Shown piece after piece: positions 23,381-31,788 of a stretch of 31,788 nucleotides of DNA; the first letter of the stretch is position 1; each line of letters opens with the position of its first letter. The notes beneath the pieces were generated by a model that worked only from the letters and a program-made list of their open reading frames with translations, did not search any database and had not been told where the DNA came from. This DNA is from Chitinophagaceae bacterium. Its GTDB lineage: Bacteria > Bacteroidota > Bacteroidia > Chitinophagales > Chitinophagaceae. The translations under genes and the position numbers were made by a program. The DNA is taken from contig JADKKH010000016.1 of assembly GCA_016720585.1 (NCBI GenBank), positions 1-31,788 on the forward strand, written 5' to 3'.

Positions 23381-24046
23381 TCAACTGTTTTTTTTCGCTA
23401 TTTTCTTTTTCAAGATTCGTAAGATAACGGGTATGAGCATGGGAACATAGGCAGCGAATATCACATTGGTGAAATAAGCCACCGGTAACATCACTAAAAA
23501 AACCAGGGGGACAACAAGCGATCTGGCCCTTGCCTGTCGTACCACCAACGGATCTACCGGGGGCTCGGCTACTTTATTTTTCGGATTAGTAATGTAGACC
23601 CACATAAAATAATTCATAAAGCCCATACCACAGAAATTCAGTACATAAAATATCATCGGCACCATTAATTGATGGCGCAACATATCTGGTCCGGAGTATT
23701 CACTATAAAACCCGGTGCTGAAAGGCATCAAGGCGACAAAAAAAAGAAAAACAAGATTTAAAATTAAAAGCTTACGGCTATAGCTGGTTACAAACCCAAA
23801 CATGCGGTGATGTACCGTCCAGTAAAGCCCGATCATCATAAAGCTGACGATGAAGCCAATAAACTTCGGGATCAGGTGTCCCAGCGATTGAAGCAGGGCT
23901 TTGTCGGAAACATTTTCATGTATTTCCGGAATTTTTATCTCTATCACCAGTAGGGTAATGGCAATAGCAAATACCGCATCGCTGAAAAGAATCAACCGTT
24001 CTAATTGAAATTCTTTTCGCAGTTCATTGTGCAGGTTGTTATCCAT
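23381..24046 (-). CDS. TMEM175-family (DUF1211) potassium channel-like protein
   Basis: 221 residues from the ATG at 24046 (a TTG lies two codons upstream). The first helix contains LILFSDAVFAIAITLLVIEI, with the FSD motif diagnostic of TMEM175/DUF1211 proteins. About six membrane helices follow: SLGHLIPKFIGFIVSFMMIG, LLILNLVFLFFVALMPFSTG, MVPMIFYVLNFCGMGFMNYF and two more, with a basic end ILKKKIAKKNS. Bacterial members form tetrameric, K+-selective leak channels in the cytoplasmic membrane; selectivity here is inferred from the family. It lies 29 nt upstream of the serine hydrolase and about 70 nt downstream of the carboxypeptidase-regulatory-like gene. Confidence 0.85.
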   Translation of the reverse strand: MDNNLHNELRKEFQLERLILFSDAVFAIAITLLVIEIKIPEIHENVSDKALLQSLGHLIPKFIGFIVSFMMIGLYWTVHHRMFGFVTSYSRKLLILNLVFLFFVALMPFSTGFYSEYSGPDMLRHQLMVPMIFYVLNFCGMGFMNYFMWVYITNPKNKVAEPPVDPLVVRQARARSLVVPLVFLVMLPVAYFTNVIFAAYVPMLIPVILRILKKKIAKKNS

Positions 24047-24119
24047 AAGCAAAAGGGAAGAGTAAATTACCCCGGTTTTTTCAATTTCCGGTACTAAGTT
24101 ATTCTTCCTTCTCCTCGTT

Positions 24120-24905
24120 TTAAAAACCTGCCGGACCTAATCCTTTCCGGAAGCGGTAGAAAGCCTCTTTGATATAATATTGAAAATCGTAGTCACCGGC
24201 AAATTTGGTGAACGTATAGGAAGGCCGGTAGATCCGCATAAAGCTGTCCAGTTCATTCCCTTCGGTCTGGGTAAGACGACGGACCAGTGCTTTGTTGAAA
24301 CGGTGATCAATGAACTTATCCTCTTCCTCGAGCAGTAAACGTTTTTGAAAAGATTCCATGCTCCGGTTTCGTTTAAAGCGGAAAATATTAATGATCTCAT
24401 CCAGGTCAAACCCCATACCCACACCGTATTGCGGGGTTACCGTTTTTATTTTGGGTTTTTCGTAATTAAAGATTTTAGCATAGTCCCTCCGGTTTTGGAC
24501 AGAATCAAATTTGTAATTCCTGGGCCTGATCTTTACTTCTTTTAACGTGGGCACATTAACGAGTAAAGAAATGTCAAATGCCAACGGGGTCGTTATTTTT
24601 AAGACAGAAAACTTCATTGTGGGTTTGTTCAGGTAACTGAACCAGATAGAATCTTTTTCCATTACGCTGATCTCATAATAGCCGTCGGAATTGGTTATCG
24701 TTCCTGTTCCGGAAGTGGATAATACACTTACTGCTTCCAGCGGGTAGTTGCGGGAACTGTCATATACTACTCCGCGGATAGTATAGGTTTGGGCAGCAAC
24801 TGAAAAATCAGTCAATAAAGCTGCCGTAAAAAGAAAAAAGGTTATGTAGATAAAACGCCGGTGCAAAATCTTTGAATTCCCGGCAAGTAACGAAAGAATA
24901 TGCAA
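24120..24905 (-). CDS. Secreted protein with carboxypeptidase-regulatory-like domain
   Basis: 261 residues. No in-frame ATG precedes the signal peptide, so a TTG at 24905 is used, 8 nt after the PurN stop. The signal peptide (FIYITFFLFTAALLTDFSVA) is followed by a CarboxypepD_reg-like beta-sandwich: YTIRGVVYDSSRNYPLEAVS, then TNSDGYYEISVMEKDSIWFS, about residues 40-115. The rest (KEVKIRPRNYKFDSVQNRRD to the C-terminal GLGPAGF) has no known domain and is rich in Arg, Phe and Tyr. This arrangement is common in Bacteroidota periplasmic or outer-membrane-associated proteins, where the first domain is also the N-terminal module of TonB receptors; no receptor is nearby. Function unknown. Confidence 0.75.
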   Translation of the reverse strand: MHILSLLAGNSKILHRRFIYITFFLFTAALLTDFSVAAQTYTIRGVVYDSSRNYPLEAVSVLSTSGTGTITNSDGYYEISVMEKDSIWFSYLNKPTMKFSVLKITTPLAFDISLLVNVPTLKEVKIRPRNYKFDSVQNRRDYAKIFNYEKPKIKTVTPQYGVGMGFDLDEIINIFRFKRNRSMESFQKRLLLEEEDKFIDHRFNKALVRRLTQTEGNELDSFMRIYRPSYTFTKFAGDYDFQYYIKEAFYRFRKGLGPAGF

Positions 24906-24913
24906 AAGGTTCT

Positions 24914-25492
24914 TTAAAGTGGGGTTGTTTCCGAAATGACCTGTTCAATCACTGCCGGGTAATGGGTGTGCTCCAGTGCTGCAATACGAAGGGCCAGCGA
25001 ACCGGCTGTATCTTTTTCCAGAACCGGGCAGGTGGCCTGGAAAATAATTTTGCCATGATCATACTGATCGTCCACATAATGAATCGTAATGCCACTTTTT
25101 ATTTCTTTGTTAGCTATAACTGCCTCGTGTACATGATGACCATACATTCCTTTGCCACCATAGGCCGGCAATAAGGCAGGATGTATATTGATTATTTTTT
25201 GAGGAAAAGCGCTGATTACTGTTGCAGGAATTTTCCATAGAAAGCCGGCCAGTACAATAAAATCAATACCGGTTTCTTCCAACTCCGGCAGATACCCATT
25301 ACCCCGGAAGAATTTTTCTTTTTCAATCAAAAGGGAGGGAATATTTTCTTTTGCAGCAATTTTTAATACACCCGCTCCGGGATTATTGCATACCAGTAAG
25401 GCAACCTGTATCGATGGGTGGTTCCGGAACCGCTCCATTATTTTAGCGGCATTGCTACCGGTCCCCGAAGCAAAAACAGCAATTTTTTTCAC
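24914..25492 (-). CDS. purN: Phosphoribosylglycinamide formyltransferase (GART)
   Basis: 192 residues from a GTG at 25492, which begins KKIAVFASGTGSNAAKIMER as family members do; an ATG at 25567 would add 25 residues without family counterpart. Transfers a formyl group from 10-formyltetrahydrofolate to GAR in purine synthesis (cytosolic). Visible motifs: the phosphate loop SGTGSN, VLAGFLWKIP, the active-site IINIHPALLPAYGGKGMYGH carrying the catalytic Asn and His, and GITIHYVDDQYDHGKII with the catalytic Asp. Length fits the family (about 190). The neighbour downstream, 8 nt away, is the secreted protein at 24120, which has no obvious link to purine metabolism. Confidence 0.93.
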   Translation of the reverse strand: MKKIAVFASGTGSNAAKIMERFRNHPSIQVALLVCNNPGAGVLKIAAKENIPSLLIEKEKFFRGNGYLPELEETGIDFIVLAGFLWKIPATVISAFPQKIINIHPALLPAYGGKGMYGHHVHEAVIANKEIKSGITIHYVDDQYDHGKIIFQATCPVLEKDTAGSLALRIAALEHTHYPAVIEQVISETTPL

Positions 25493-25576
25493 CGGGCAAA
25501 TATACTGATCAATGCAACTGCGATAAGAATAGGTAAGAATAGGAGAGAGGTTCTGATCAATGAGCATCTGATTATT

Positions 25577-25608
25577 GACTCCCCGCTCCCGACTCAGGAC
25601 TCCCGACT
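25577..25608. repeat. GACTCCC-type repeat overlapping the DUF6787 gene end
   Basis: Alternating GACTCC/CCCGACT words spanning the PurN upstream region and the last codons of the DUF6787 gene, where it encodes the NSRES tail. Same type as 4363-4407 and 17218-17234. Confidence 0.5.
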
Positions 25609-25887
25609 ATTAACAACTCCCATTTTCACACCAATTTTCCGGATATAGCGGCTAAAAAAAGGAAATTGACCAAATGGAATGCTTACAATCAATACCGCCA
25701 GTGGCCAGATGATGGTTATTAATAATATATAAATGATGGCCCAAAGCCAGTCCTGCTGAACGGAAAGGGCATTCATGATCTTCTTGGCAACTAATCCTGT
25801 AGCGCTGCCACCAATCGCAAAAGTGCCGATGATCAATCCCAGTTGCAGGGCACCTACTTTCCATTTTTTTTGTAGCTGTTCAAACAT
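25594..25887 (-). CDS. DUF6787 family small membrane protein
   Basis: 97 residues from the ATG at 25887, chosen because family members start MFExLQKKWKV; an ATG nine codons upstream is possible. Opening MFEQLQKKWKVGALQLGLII, helix LGLIIGTFAIGGSATGLVAK, then a second helix LWAIIYILLITIIWPLAVLI and the conserved end IPFGQFPFFSRYIRKIGVKM. About two membrane helices. The family (DUF6787) is widespread in Bacteroidota and uncharacterised. The last residues (NSRES) come from the repeat at 25577. It is divergent from the ACIII operon, sharing the 253-nt intergenic region 25888-26140. Confidence 0.8.
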   Translation of the reverse strand: MFEQLQKKWKVGALQLGLIIGTFAIGGSATGLVAKKIMNALSVQQDWLWAIIYILLITIIWPLAVLIVSIPFGQFPFFSRYIRKIGVKMGVVNSRES

Positions 25888-26059
25888 AATCAGGCAAAAG
25901 TGCAGAAAAATCATTCAATACCGGTTCAAAATCTGGCCATTGTTTAAGATTACCCCATTGTTGACTTATTTGTGACAAACAATTTTATACCGGCAGCAAA
26001 AATCCTTCTAAATCTTCTGAAATGCAGGCTGGTAAAGGCTCAAAAAAAAATTAGACCTG

Positions 26060-26092
26060 TTGTCGTTTTGTTAAGTTCCTGACTTATTTTTG
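26060..26092 (+). promoter_or_regulatory. Candidate promoter for the ACIII operon
   Basis: TATTTTTG at 26085-26092 fits the Bacteroidota -7 consensus TAnnTTTG. A TTG at 26060-26062 lies 22 nt upstream and a TTTG at 26067-26070 lies 14 nt upstream; either could serve as the -33 element, the first with better spacing. It is 49 nt from the actA ATG. The rest of 25888-26140 shows no gene. Confidence 0.5.
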
Positions 26093-26140
26093 CGGCTGTT
26101 TAAAGTTTTTTATCCACATTTTTCAGCATCAATTGTGTCT

Positions 26141-27415
26141 ATGATTCCTCGTAAACCATTGGCCAGAAGACTTACGCTGCTTGCACTTTCACTATTTGTT
26201 TTTTCAGCAATCAATACTATTTCAGCACAGGATGCAGCTGCTGGTAAAGCACTGTTTTTGGGCAAATGTGCTGCTTGTCATAATATATTTAAGGATATGA
26301 CAGGACCCGCATTAAGCGGTCTTGAAGAAAGAGGTAAATGGGCCGATCATAAAGAGCTACTGAAGTGGGTGAATAATCCGGCAGGTTACATGGCGAATGA
26401 TCCTTATACGCAAAGTCTTAAGCCTAAGTATGGATTAATGACCGGCTTCCCGGATCTGGTACAAAAAGATATTGATGACATTGTAGCTTATATAAATAAA
26501 GAGGTTGCCGATAAAAATACTGTAGTCGCTCCACCTCCCGGGGGAGAACCTTCAACCGGTAATTCCAATGCCATCATCTTTGGTGTTATCTCCCTGATTC
26601 TTGGCATTATTGCCCTGATATTAATGCAGGTGAACAGCAATCTTAAAAAGATGAGTGATGATGCGGAAGGAATCCACCGCCCGGACGCTGTTCCTTTCTA
26701 CAAAAACAAAATGTACATAGCCATGTTTGCGTTGGTATGTTTTGCGGTCATGGGCTACTATTTCAGCAAGGCTGCCATCGGGTTTGGCCGCCAAAAAAAT
26801 TATCAGCCGGTTCAGCCGATCTATTATTCTCATAAAGTGCATGCTGGTATCAACCAGATCAATTGCCTGTACTGTCACGGTTCTGCCTGGGAAAGCAAAC
26901 ATGCCGCCATTCCCGCTGTGAATATTTGTATGAATTGTCATAAGGCCATCAACACCTATGAAAAAGGACCCAAGCTGTATGATGATAACGGCAATGAGAT
27001 AAACGGAACTGCTGAGATTGAAAAACTGTATCAATATGCTGGGTTTGATTCGAAGAACCCCACGAAATGGGACCCCTCAAAGGCCAAACCGATTGAATGG
27101 GTAAAGATTCACAACCTGCCCGACCATGTTTATTTTAACCACTCACAACATATTCGCGCTGGCAAAGTACAATGCCAGAACTGCCATGGTGAGATCACCG
27201 CAATGGATGAAGTAAAGCAGTTTGCTGAACTCAGCATGGGATGGTGTGTAAATTGTCACCGGCAAACCAAAGTGGACTTTAATTACGGCGATGGGAAAGG
27301 CAATAAGTTTTACAGCATATACGAGAAATTTCATAATGATATTAAGGCCGGGAAAATGGATAGTGTAACAGTGAAAGATATTGGCGGTCTGGAATGTCAA
27401 AAATGTCACTACTAA
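26141..27415 (+). CDS. actA: ActA, multihaem cytochrome c of Alternative Complex III, fused to a monohaem domain
   Basis: 424 residues from the ATG at 26141, which gives a signal peptide (RRLTLLALSLFVFSAINTIS). Six CxxCH haem motifs: one at 43-47 in a class I cytochrome c domain (1-125, with Met100 as the likely sixth ligand in KYGLMTGFP), then two membrane helices (about 144-163 and 191-208), then five more at 242-246, 263-267, 345-349, 369-373 and 419-423. The C-terminal half is the pentahaem ActA type; the N-terminal domain is like the separate monohaem ActE subunit. The protein is expected to collect electrons from ActB and pass them to a terminal oxidase. First gene of the operon. A 150-nt leader separates it from actB. 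Confidence 0.9.
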   Translation: MIPRKPLARRLTLLALSLFVFSAINTISAQDAAAGKALFLGKCAACHNIFKDMTGPALSGLEERGKWADHKELLKWVNNPAGYMANDPYTQSLKPKYGLMTGFPDLVQKDIDDIVAYINKEVADKNTVVAPPPGGEPSTGNSNAIIFGVISLILGIIALILMQVNSNLKKMSDDAEGIHRPDAVPFYKNKMYIAMFALVCFAVMGYYFSKAAIGFGRQKNYQPVQPIYYSHKVHAGINQINCLYCHGSAWESKHAAIPAVNICMNCHKAINTYEKGPKLYDDNGNEINGTAEIEKLYQYAGFDSKNPTKWDPSKAKPIEWVKIHNLPDHVYFNHSQHIRAGKVQCQNCHGEITAMDEVKQFAELSMGWCVNCHRQTKVDFNYGDGKGNKFYSIYEKFHNDIKAGKMDSVTVKDIGGLECQKCHY

Positions 27416-27538
27416 TAAGCCCCGAACGCCCGAAAGGGTTTAAGGAGGCCTTTTATAAACTTTGAAATATTTTTTAACCATCTCTGAATTTGGATTTTTG
27501 AAAAAAGGAAAGTGATTACCGGATTCGGAGACTAAAAG

Positions 27539-27554
27539 TCCGCCAACTGGCGGA
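27539..27554. repeat. Palindrome TCCGCCAACTGGCGGA before actB
   Basis: Perfect 7-bp arms TCCGCCA/TGGCGGA with a 2-nt loop, 11 nt before the actB start codon. It could fold as an RNA hairpin near the ribosome-binding region (AAAGGG, 27556-27561). The 27416-27565 leader otherwise holds only weaker hairpin-like words. Confidence 0.6.
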
Positions 27555-27565
27555 TAAAGGGTATT

Positions 27566-30500
27566 ATGAGTAACAAATACTGGCAAAGTTTCGGAGAGTT
27601 GAATGACCCGGAGAACCTTAAAAAGATCTCCCAGGATGAGTTCCGGGAAGAACTGCCGTTTGAGGGTTTTGATGATAAAGGCTTAATAGATGCCAAAGCT
27701 CCCCGTAGAGATTTCTTAAAGTATCTCGGTTTTAGTACCGCGGCAGCTACCTTAGCGGCCAGTTGTAAGATACCGGTTAAAAAAGCTATCCCATACGCAA
27801 ACAAACCTGAAAACCTTATTCCGGGTGTAGCTAAATATTATGCTACTACATACATTCAGGATGGAGATGTGTTACCAATGGTCGCCAAAGTAAGAGATGG
27901 CCGCCCGATTAAATTAGAAGGAAATACACTGGCCGCATTCACAGGGGGTGGCACTTCGGCCCGTTCACAGGCTTCAGTTTTGGATTTATATGATATGTAC
28001 CGGGCAAAATTTCCCCTCCATAGAATTGCCAAAGGAACAGATGTAAAATTTGAAGAGGTCCCCACATTTGAACAATTTGATAAATTGGTGGGCGATGCGA
28101 TCAAGGCTGCTGGTGGCTCTGTTGTTTTATTGACGTCAACGATCGTTTCTCCTTCTACCAAAGAGATCATTGCAAAGTTTCCCAACTTAAAGCATGTTCA
28201 ATACGATGCTGTTTCTTACAGTGGTATGTTACTGGCCAATGAAGCCTGTGGATTTGGCAGAAAAATTCCTTCATACAATTTTGGCAGCGCTAAAGTTATT
28301 GTGAGCCTGGGTGCAGATTTTCTGGGTACCTGGCTCAGTCCCGTTGAGTTTGCCAGGGGATATTCGAAAGGCAGAAAGATTGATGAGAAGAGCCCTTCCA
28401 TGAGCAAGCACTATCATTTTGAAGGCCACCTGAGCATGACAGGTTCTAATGCCGACGAACGTTTCACCCATCGCCCCTCTGAAACAGGTGCTGTTGCATT
28501 GGCATTATTAGCCTCCATCAATGGTGGAACTACTGCTGCTATTGCTGATGCTAAACTTAAAAAAGGAATTGAAAAAGCTGCTGCTGACCTGAAAGCTCAC
28601 AATGGTGAAGCCCTGGTCGTATGCGGAAGTAATGATAAAAATGTACAGGTAATTGTAAATGCCATCAACAACGCTATCGGCGCTAATGGTACCACGATTA
28701 ACTGGAACCAGCCTGTTAACTACCGCCAGGGAATTGACAGTGATATGGTTGACCTGGTTTCCCAGATGGAAGCTGGCCAGGTAGGTACATTAATGATTCA
28801 TGGTGCCAACCCGGTATATACCTGGTATGATGCCGAGAAATTTAAGGCCGCACTAAAAAAAGTAAAAGTCACTGTTTCGTTCAATGAAAAAATGGATGAA
28901 ACAACAGAACTCTGTGAATACATAATTCCGAATCATCATTTTCTGGAAAGCTGGGGTGATGCAGAACCTAAAACCGGAATTGTTAGTTTTCTTCAGCCGA
29001 CTATATATCCTTTATTCAAAACCCGTCCATTCCAGACAGCTTTATTACGCTGGGGCCTGGGGCGGCAGCACACAGGACTACGAAACTTATTTCAAAGAAT
29101 ACTGGACAGGAAAACTGGGTTCCGGCATTGCATTTAATAAAGCTTTGCAGGACGGTGTGATGGAAACTCCTTCCACAACATCCGCCCCTGGGTCATATAA
29201 TGCCAATGAAGTAGCAGCAGCAACAGCGGCTATTGAAGGGTATAAAAAGGCAAGCGGCACCGAGATAGTATTTTATCAAAAAGTTTCTATCGGTACCGGT
29301 TCACAAGCCGGAAACCCCTGGTTGCAGGAATTACCCGACCCGGTTTCAAAAGCTACCTGGGACAACTATGCTTTGATCTCGATGAAAAAAGCAGAAGAAC
29401 TGGGTATCAAACTGGATTCAGATTATGAATATTATCCCGGGAAGCCGGTTATTGAAATCACGATCGGTAAAAATAAAGTTGAACTTCCCATACTCGTTTT
29501 GCCCGGAATGAATGCTGACACGATGGCTATAGCCGTTGGTTATGGAAGAAGTGAAGCCATGGGCGTAACGGCTGCAGGGGTTGGAAAAAATGTATATGGA
29601 TTTACCGGGTATAATGGCAGCACGGTGGATTCTTACGTAACCGGGGCCGCGGCAACTAATTTAAATAAGAAATATAAAATTGCACAGACACAAATACATA
29701 ACTCTTACGAAGACCGGACCGAAGTAATTCGGGAAACGACACTGGCTACTTTTAAAAAGGACCCGAATGTTATACCGGAATATCGTAAGGAGCTCGCAGA
29801 AGAATATTACAACAATTCAAACGGAGATTTCCGCAATGCCACTTTATATCCGCAGCATGATCAGCCGGGTATCAAATGGGGAATGAGCATTGATATGAAT
29901 GCCTGTTTTGGATGTGGTGCCTGTGTGGTAGCCTGTACTGCAGAGAATAATGTGTCGGTAGTCGGAAAAAGAGAAGTACTGCGGTATCACGATATGAACT
30001 GGCTGAGGATCGATCGTTATTTTATTTCAGATAAAGAAAATCCGGATAATCTTAAAGGAGTTGTGTTCCAGCCGATGCTATGCCAGCATTGCGATAATGC
30101 TCCCTGCGAAAATGTTTGTCCGGTTGCCGCCACAAACCACAGCAGCGAAGGATTAAACCAGATGGCTTATAACCGATGTATCGGTACAAGATATTGTGCT
30201 CAAAACTGTCCGTTTAAAGTGCGGAGGTTTAACTGGTCAGAATATATGAAAGCAGGCAGTTTCCCGGACAACCAGGATCAGCAAGTGGTAGGTAAACTGG
30301 ATAATGTTGTTTTCCAAATGAATGATGACCTGACACGAATGGTACTGAATCCCGATGTAACTGTTCGCGCCCGTGGGGTGATGGAGAAATGTACTTTCTG
30401 TATTCAGAAATTACAGGCCTCCAAGTTGGATGCAAAGAAAGAGAACCGTATGCTGAAAGACGGGGATGCAAAAACAGCCTGTCAAACAGCTTGTTCTGCT

Positions 30501-30755
30501 GATGCTATTGTTTTTGGCAACGCACATGATAAAGAAAGCCAGTTGATGAAAGTTCGTAACGATAATCCGCAGCGCGGTTATTATGTTCTCGAACAATTAC
30601 ATGTGCTTCCCAATGTCACTTACCTTGCTAAGGTGAGAAATACCGAGGAGATTATTGAAAGCGGACATTCCGATAGTGAAGCGCATAAAGAAGAAAGTCA
30701 TAAAGCTGAAAGCACATTGCCATCAGCTCCAAAGACAGAAGAAGCACAGCATTAA
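27566..30755 (+). CDS. actB: ActB, iron-sulfur molybdopterin-oxidoreductase-like subunit of ACIII, apparent +1 frameshift
   Basis: Two adjacent frames make one gene of about 1062 codons. Frame one (27566 to about 29055) has RRDFLKYLGFSTAAATLAAS (47-66), a Tat-like start with a following Cys67, then the molybdopterin-oxidoreductase-like body (IVSLGADFLGTWLSPVEFAR, HGANPVYTWYDAEKFKAALK). Near RWGLG (29051-29062), one extra base shifts into frame two, which continues GGSTQDYETYFKEYWTGKLG to the stop at 30755. The C-terminal part has HybA-like ferredoxin cysteines: CFGCGACVVAC, CQHCDNAPCENVCP, CIGTRYCAQNCP, and CTFCIQKLQASKLDAK with later CQTACSADAIVFGN. ActB carries the [3Fe-4S]/[4Fe-4S] clusters that take electrons from quinol oxidation. 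The catalytic molybdopterin cofactor is not expected. The rest is conserved, so the frameshift is probably an error in a G run. Confidence 0.85.
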
Positions 30756-30835
30756 TAAAAGAAAGTTGAAAAGTCATATAGTGAAGGTTGGTTTGATAGT
30801 TGGAATTTAATTTTTTGGAATTTTTATAATCATTT

Positions 30836-31788
30836 ATGGCATTACTCAGATACGAATCACAGGCAAGACCGGCGCTGGTTGAAGGTGACAAAGATTATCA
30901 CCAGATAACCGAAGATATTTGCCGCCCGGTAGAAACCAGGCCAACCCGGGCATGGTGGATTTGTCTTACGCTTTCAGTTCTCGTACTGGCATTCGGAATT
31001 CTTTCCGTTACCATGGAGGTTATTTATGGTACGGGCCAATGGAACCTGAACAAAACAGTGGGCTGGGGATGGGATATCACCAACTTTGTTTGGTGGATCG
31101 GTATCGGTCATGCCGGAACATTGATCTCTGCTATCTTATTATTATTCCGCCAGGGCTGGAGAACGGGGGTGAACCGTGCTGCAGAGGCTATGACAATTTT
31201 TGCGGTTATGTGTGCTGGCCAGTTTCCTATCTGGCATATGGGTCGTGTATGGAATGCCTTCTTTGTTCTTCCTTATCCAAATACACGGGGTCCTTTATGG
31301 GTAAACTTTAACTCACCTTTATTGTGGGACGTATTTGCGATATCTACTTACTTCACAGTATCCTTATTGTTCTGGTATTCCGGATTAATTCCTGACCTGG
31401 CAACACTCCGGGACAGGGCCAAAAAGAAATGGAGAAAAGTATTTTATGGGGCGGCAGCTTTTGGCTGGACAGGATCTACCAAACACTGGCAACGCCATGA
31501 AGCACTTTCATTGGTACTTGCCGGTTTAAGTACGCCCCTGGTATTATCTGTACATACCATTGTATCCTTCGACTTCGCCACCTCCGTGGTTCCCGGATGG
31601 CATACAACCATCTTCCCGCCTTACTTTGTGGCCGGAGCGATCTTCTCAGGTTTTGCGATGGTGCAAACCCTGCTGGTGGTTACGCGAAAAGTATTGGGTC
31701 TGCAGGAGTACATCACCATCGAACACATTGATGTGATGAATAAAGTAATTGTACTAACCGGTTCAATCGTTGGTATAGCTTATCTCAC
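30836..31788 (+). CDS. actC: ActC, NrfD-like membrane subunit of ACIII (truncated by window end)
   Basis: 317 codons visible from the ATG at 30836, without a stop before the right edge. Begins MALLRYESQARPALVEGDKD, then a first helix WWICLTLSVLVLAFGILSVT, WGWDITNFVWWIGIGHAGTL, a motif region typical of NrfD/PsrC proteins (the quinol-binding membrane anchor of ACIII), MCAGQFPIWHMGRVWNAFFV, FAISTYFTVSLLFWYSGLIP, GLSTPLVLSVHTIVSFDFAT and further helices. It is expected to have about 10 helices and to bind the quinone substrate on the periplasmic side. Eighty nt lie between it and actB. The gene order actA-actB-actC matches the known operon; later subunits (actD-F) and oxidase genes would follow outside the window. 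Confidence 0.92.
   Translation, partial: MALLRYESQARPALVEGDKDYHQITEDICRPVETRPTRAWWICLTLSVLVLAFGILSVTMEVIYGTGQWNLNKTVGWGWDITNFVWWIGIGHAGTLISAILLLFRQGWRTGVNRAAEAMTIFAVMCAGQFPIWHMGRVWNAFFVLPYPNTRGPLWVNFNSPLLWDVFAISTYFTVSLLFWYSGLIPDLATLRDRAKKKWRKVFYGAAAFGWTGSTKHWQRHEALSLVLAGLSTPLVLSVHTIVSFDFATSVVPGWHTTIFPPYFVAGAIFSGFAMVQTLLVVTRKVLGLQEYITIEHIDVMNKVIVLTGSIVGIAYL

Noticed and set aside
25493..25567. Upstream ATG of purN giving a 25-residue extension
   Set aside because: The extension has no counterpart in PurN proteins, whereas the GTG at 25492 begins exactly at the family start.
29040..29075. Programmed ribosomal frameshifting in actB
   Set aside because: No slippery heptamer, pseudoknot or early stop arrangement typical of programmed sites was seen; the first frame runs on for 80 nt before stopping and the G run suggests an indel.
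1..31788. Prophage, integrative element or insertion sequence as cause of the array
   Set aside because: No integrase, transposase, att-like direct repeats or tRNA was seen; the only repeats are short palindromes and the family genes themselves.

Overview
The window looks like a chromosome segment from a Bacteroidota bacterium, most likely of the Chitinophagales/Chitinophagaceae type. The evidence is an Alternative Complex III operon (actA-actB-actC), a TAnnTTTG-type promoter, DUF6787, DUF6090-like and carboxypeptidase-regulatory-like proteins, and many short GC-rich palindromes scattered in and between genes as is common in this group. The taxonomic call is inference; no rRNA, tRNA, CRISPR array, integrase or transposase was seen.

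Layout. 1-7.4 kb (mostly minus strand) holds homologues of recognisable genes whose frames are broken by single-base indels: a partial membrane-anchored family copy, a DUF418 membrane protein, a DUF2892 protein, a beta-barrel-like secreted protein, a conserved Bacteroidota protein, a family remnant carrying two palindromic repeats, a penicillin acylase and another family copy. 7.4-18.7 kb is a head-to-tail run of 14 intact paralogues, all on the minus strand, mostly 5-10 nt apart. Each starts with MEVHAHxHTxRKKWTHYFW, has one membrane helix, then a divergent domain of about 200 residues with a central QLKxxGxLRLI/RYF motif and a C-terminal KKEYHLK-like end. A TPM-domain protein gene sits inside the run. 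With three broken copies (1-308, 4180-4333, 6613-7371) the family has 17 members here. 18.8-25.9 kb (minus) has a TPR lipoprotein directly upstream of the array, a 39-residue membrane peptide, an M19 dipeptidase interrupted at a repeat, a serine hydrolase, a TMEM175-type channel, a carboxypeptidase-regulatory-like protein, PurN and a DUF6787 protein. From 26.1 kb to the right edge (plus) lies the Alternative Complex III operon: a six-haem ActA with a fused monohaem domain, ActB with an apparent +1 frameshift, and the first 317 codons of ActC.

How the parts fit. The ACIII genes encode the quinol-oxidising complex that substitutes for cytochrome bc1. The array is probably one long transcription unit led by the TPR lipoprotein gene, yielding a set of inner-membrane proteins with nearly constant N-termini and variable soluble domains; their function is not known to me. 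The start of each gene is much more alike in DNA than the rest, which points to recent duplication with homogenisation of the 5' ends. Palindromic repeats have entered several genes, adding in-frame peptides and new C-terminal tails.

Caution. Almost all frame breaks are one-base changes in or beside homopolymer runs, with the protein sequence otherwise preserved, and they cluster left of 7.4 kb. Sequence error is therefore a serious alternative to true gene decay.
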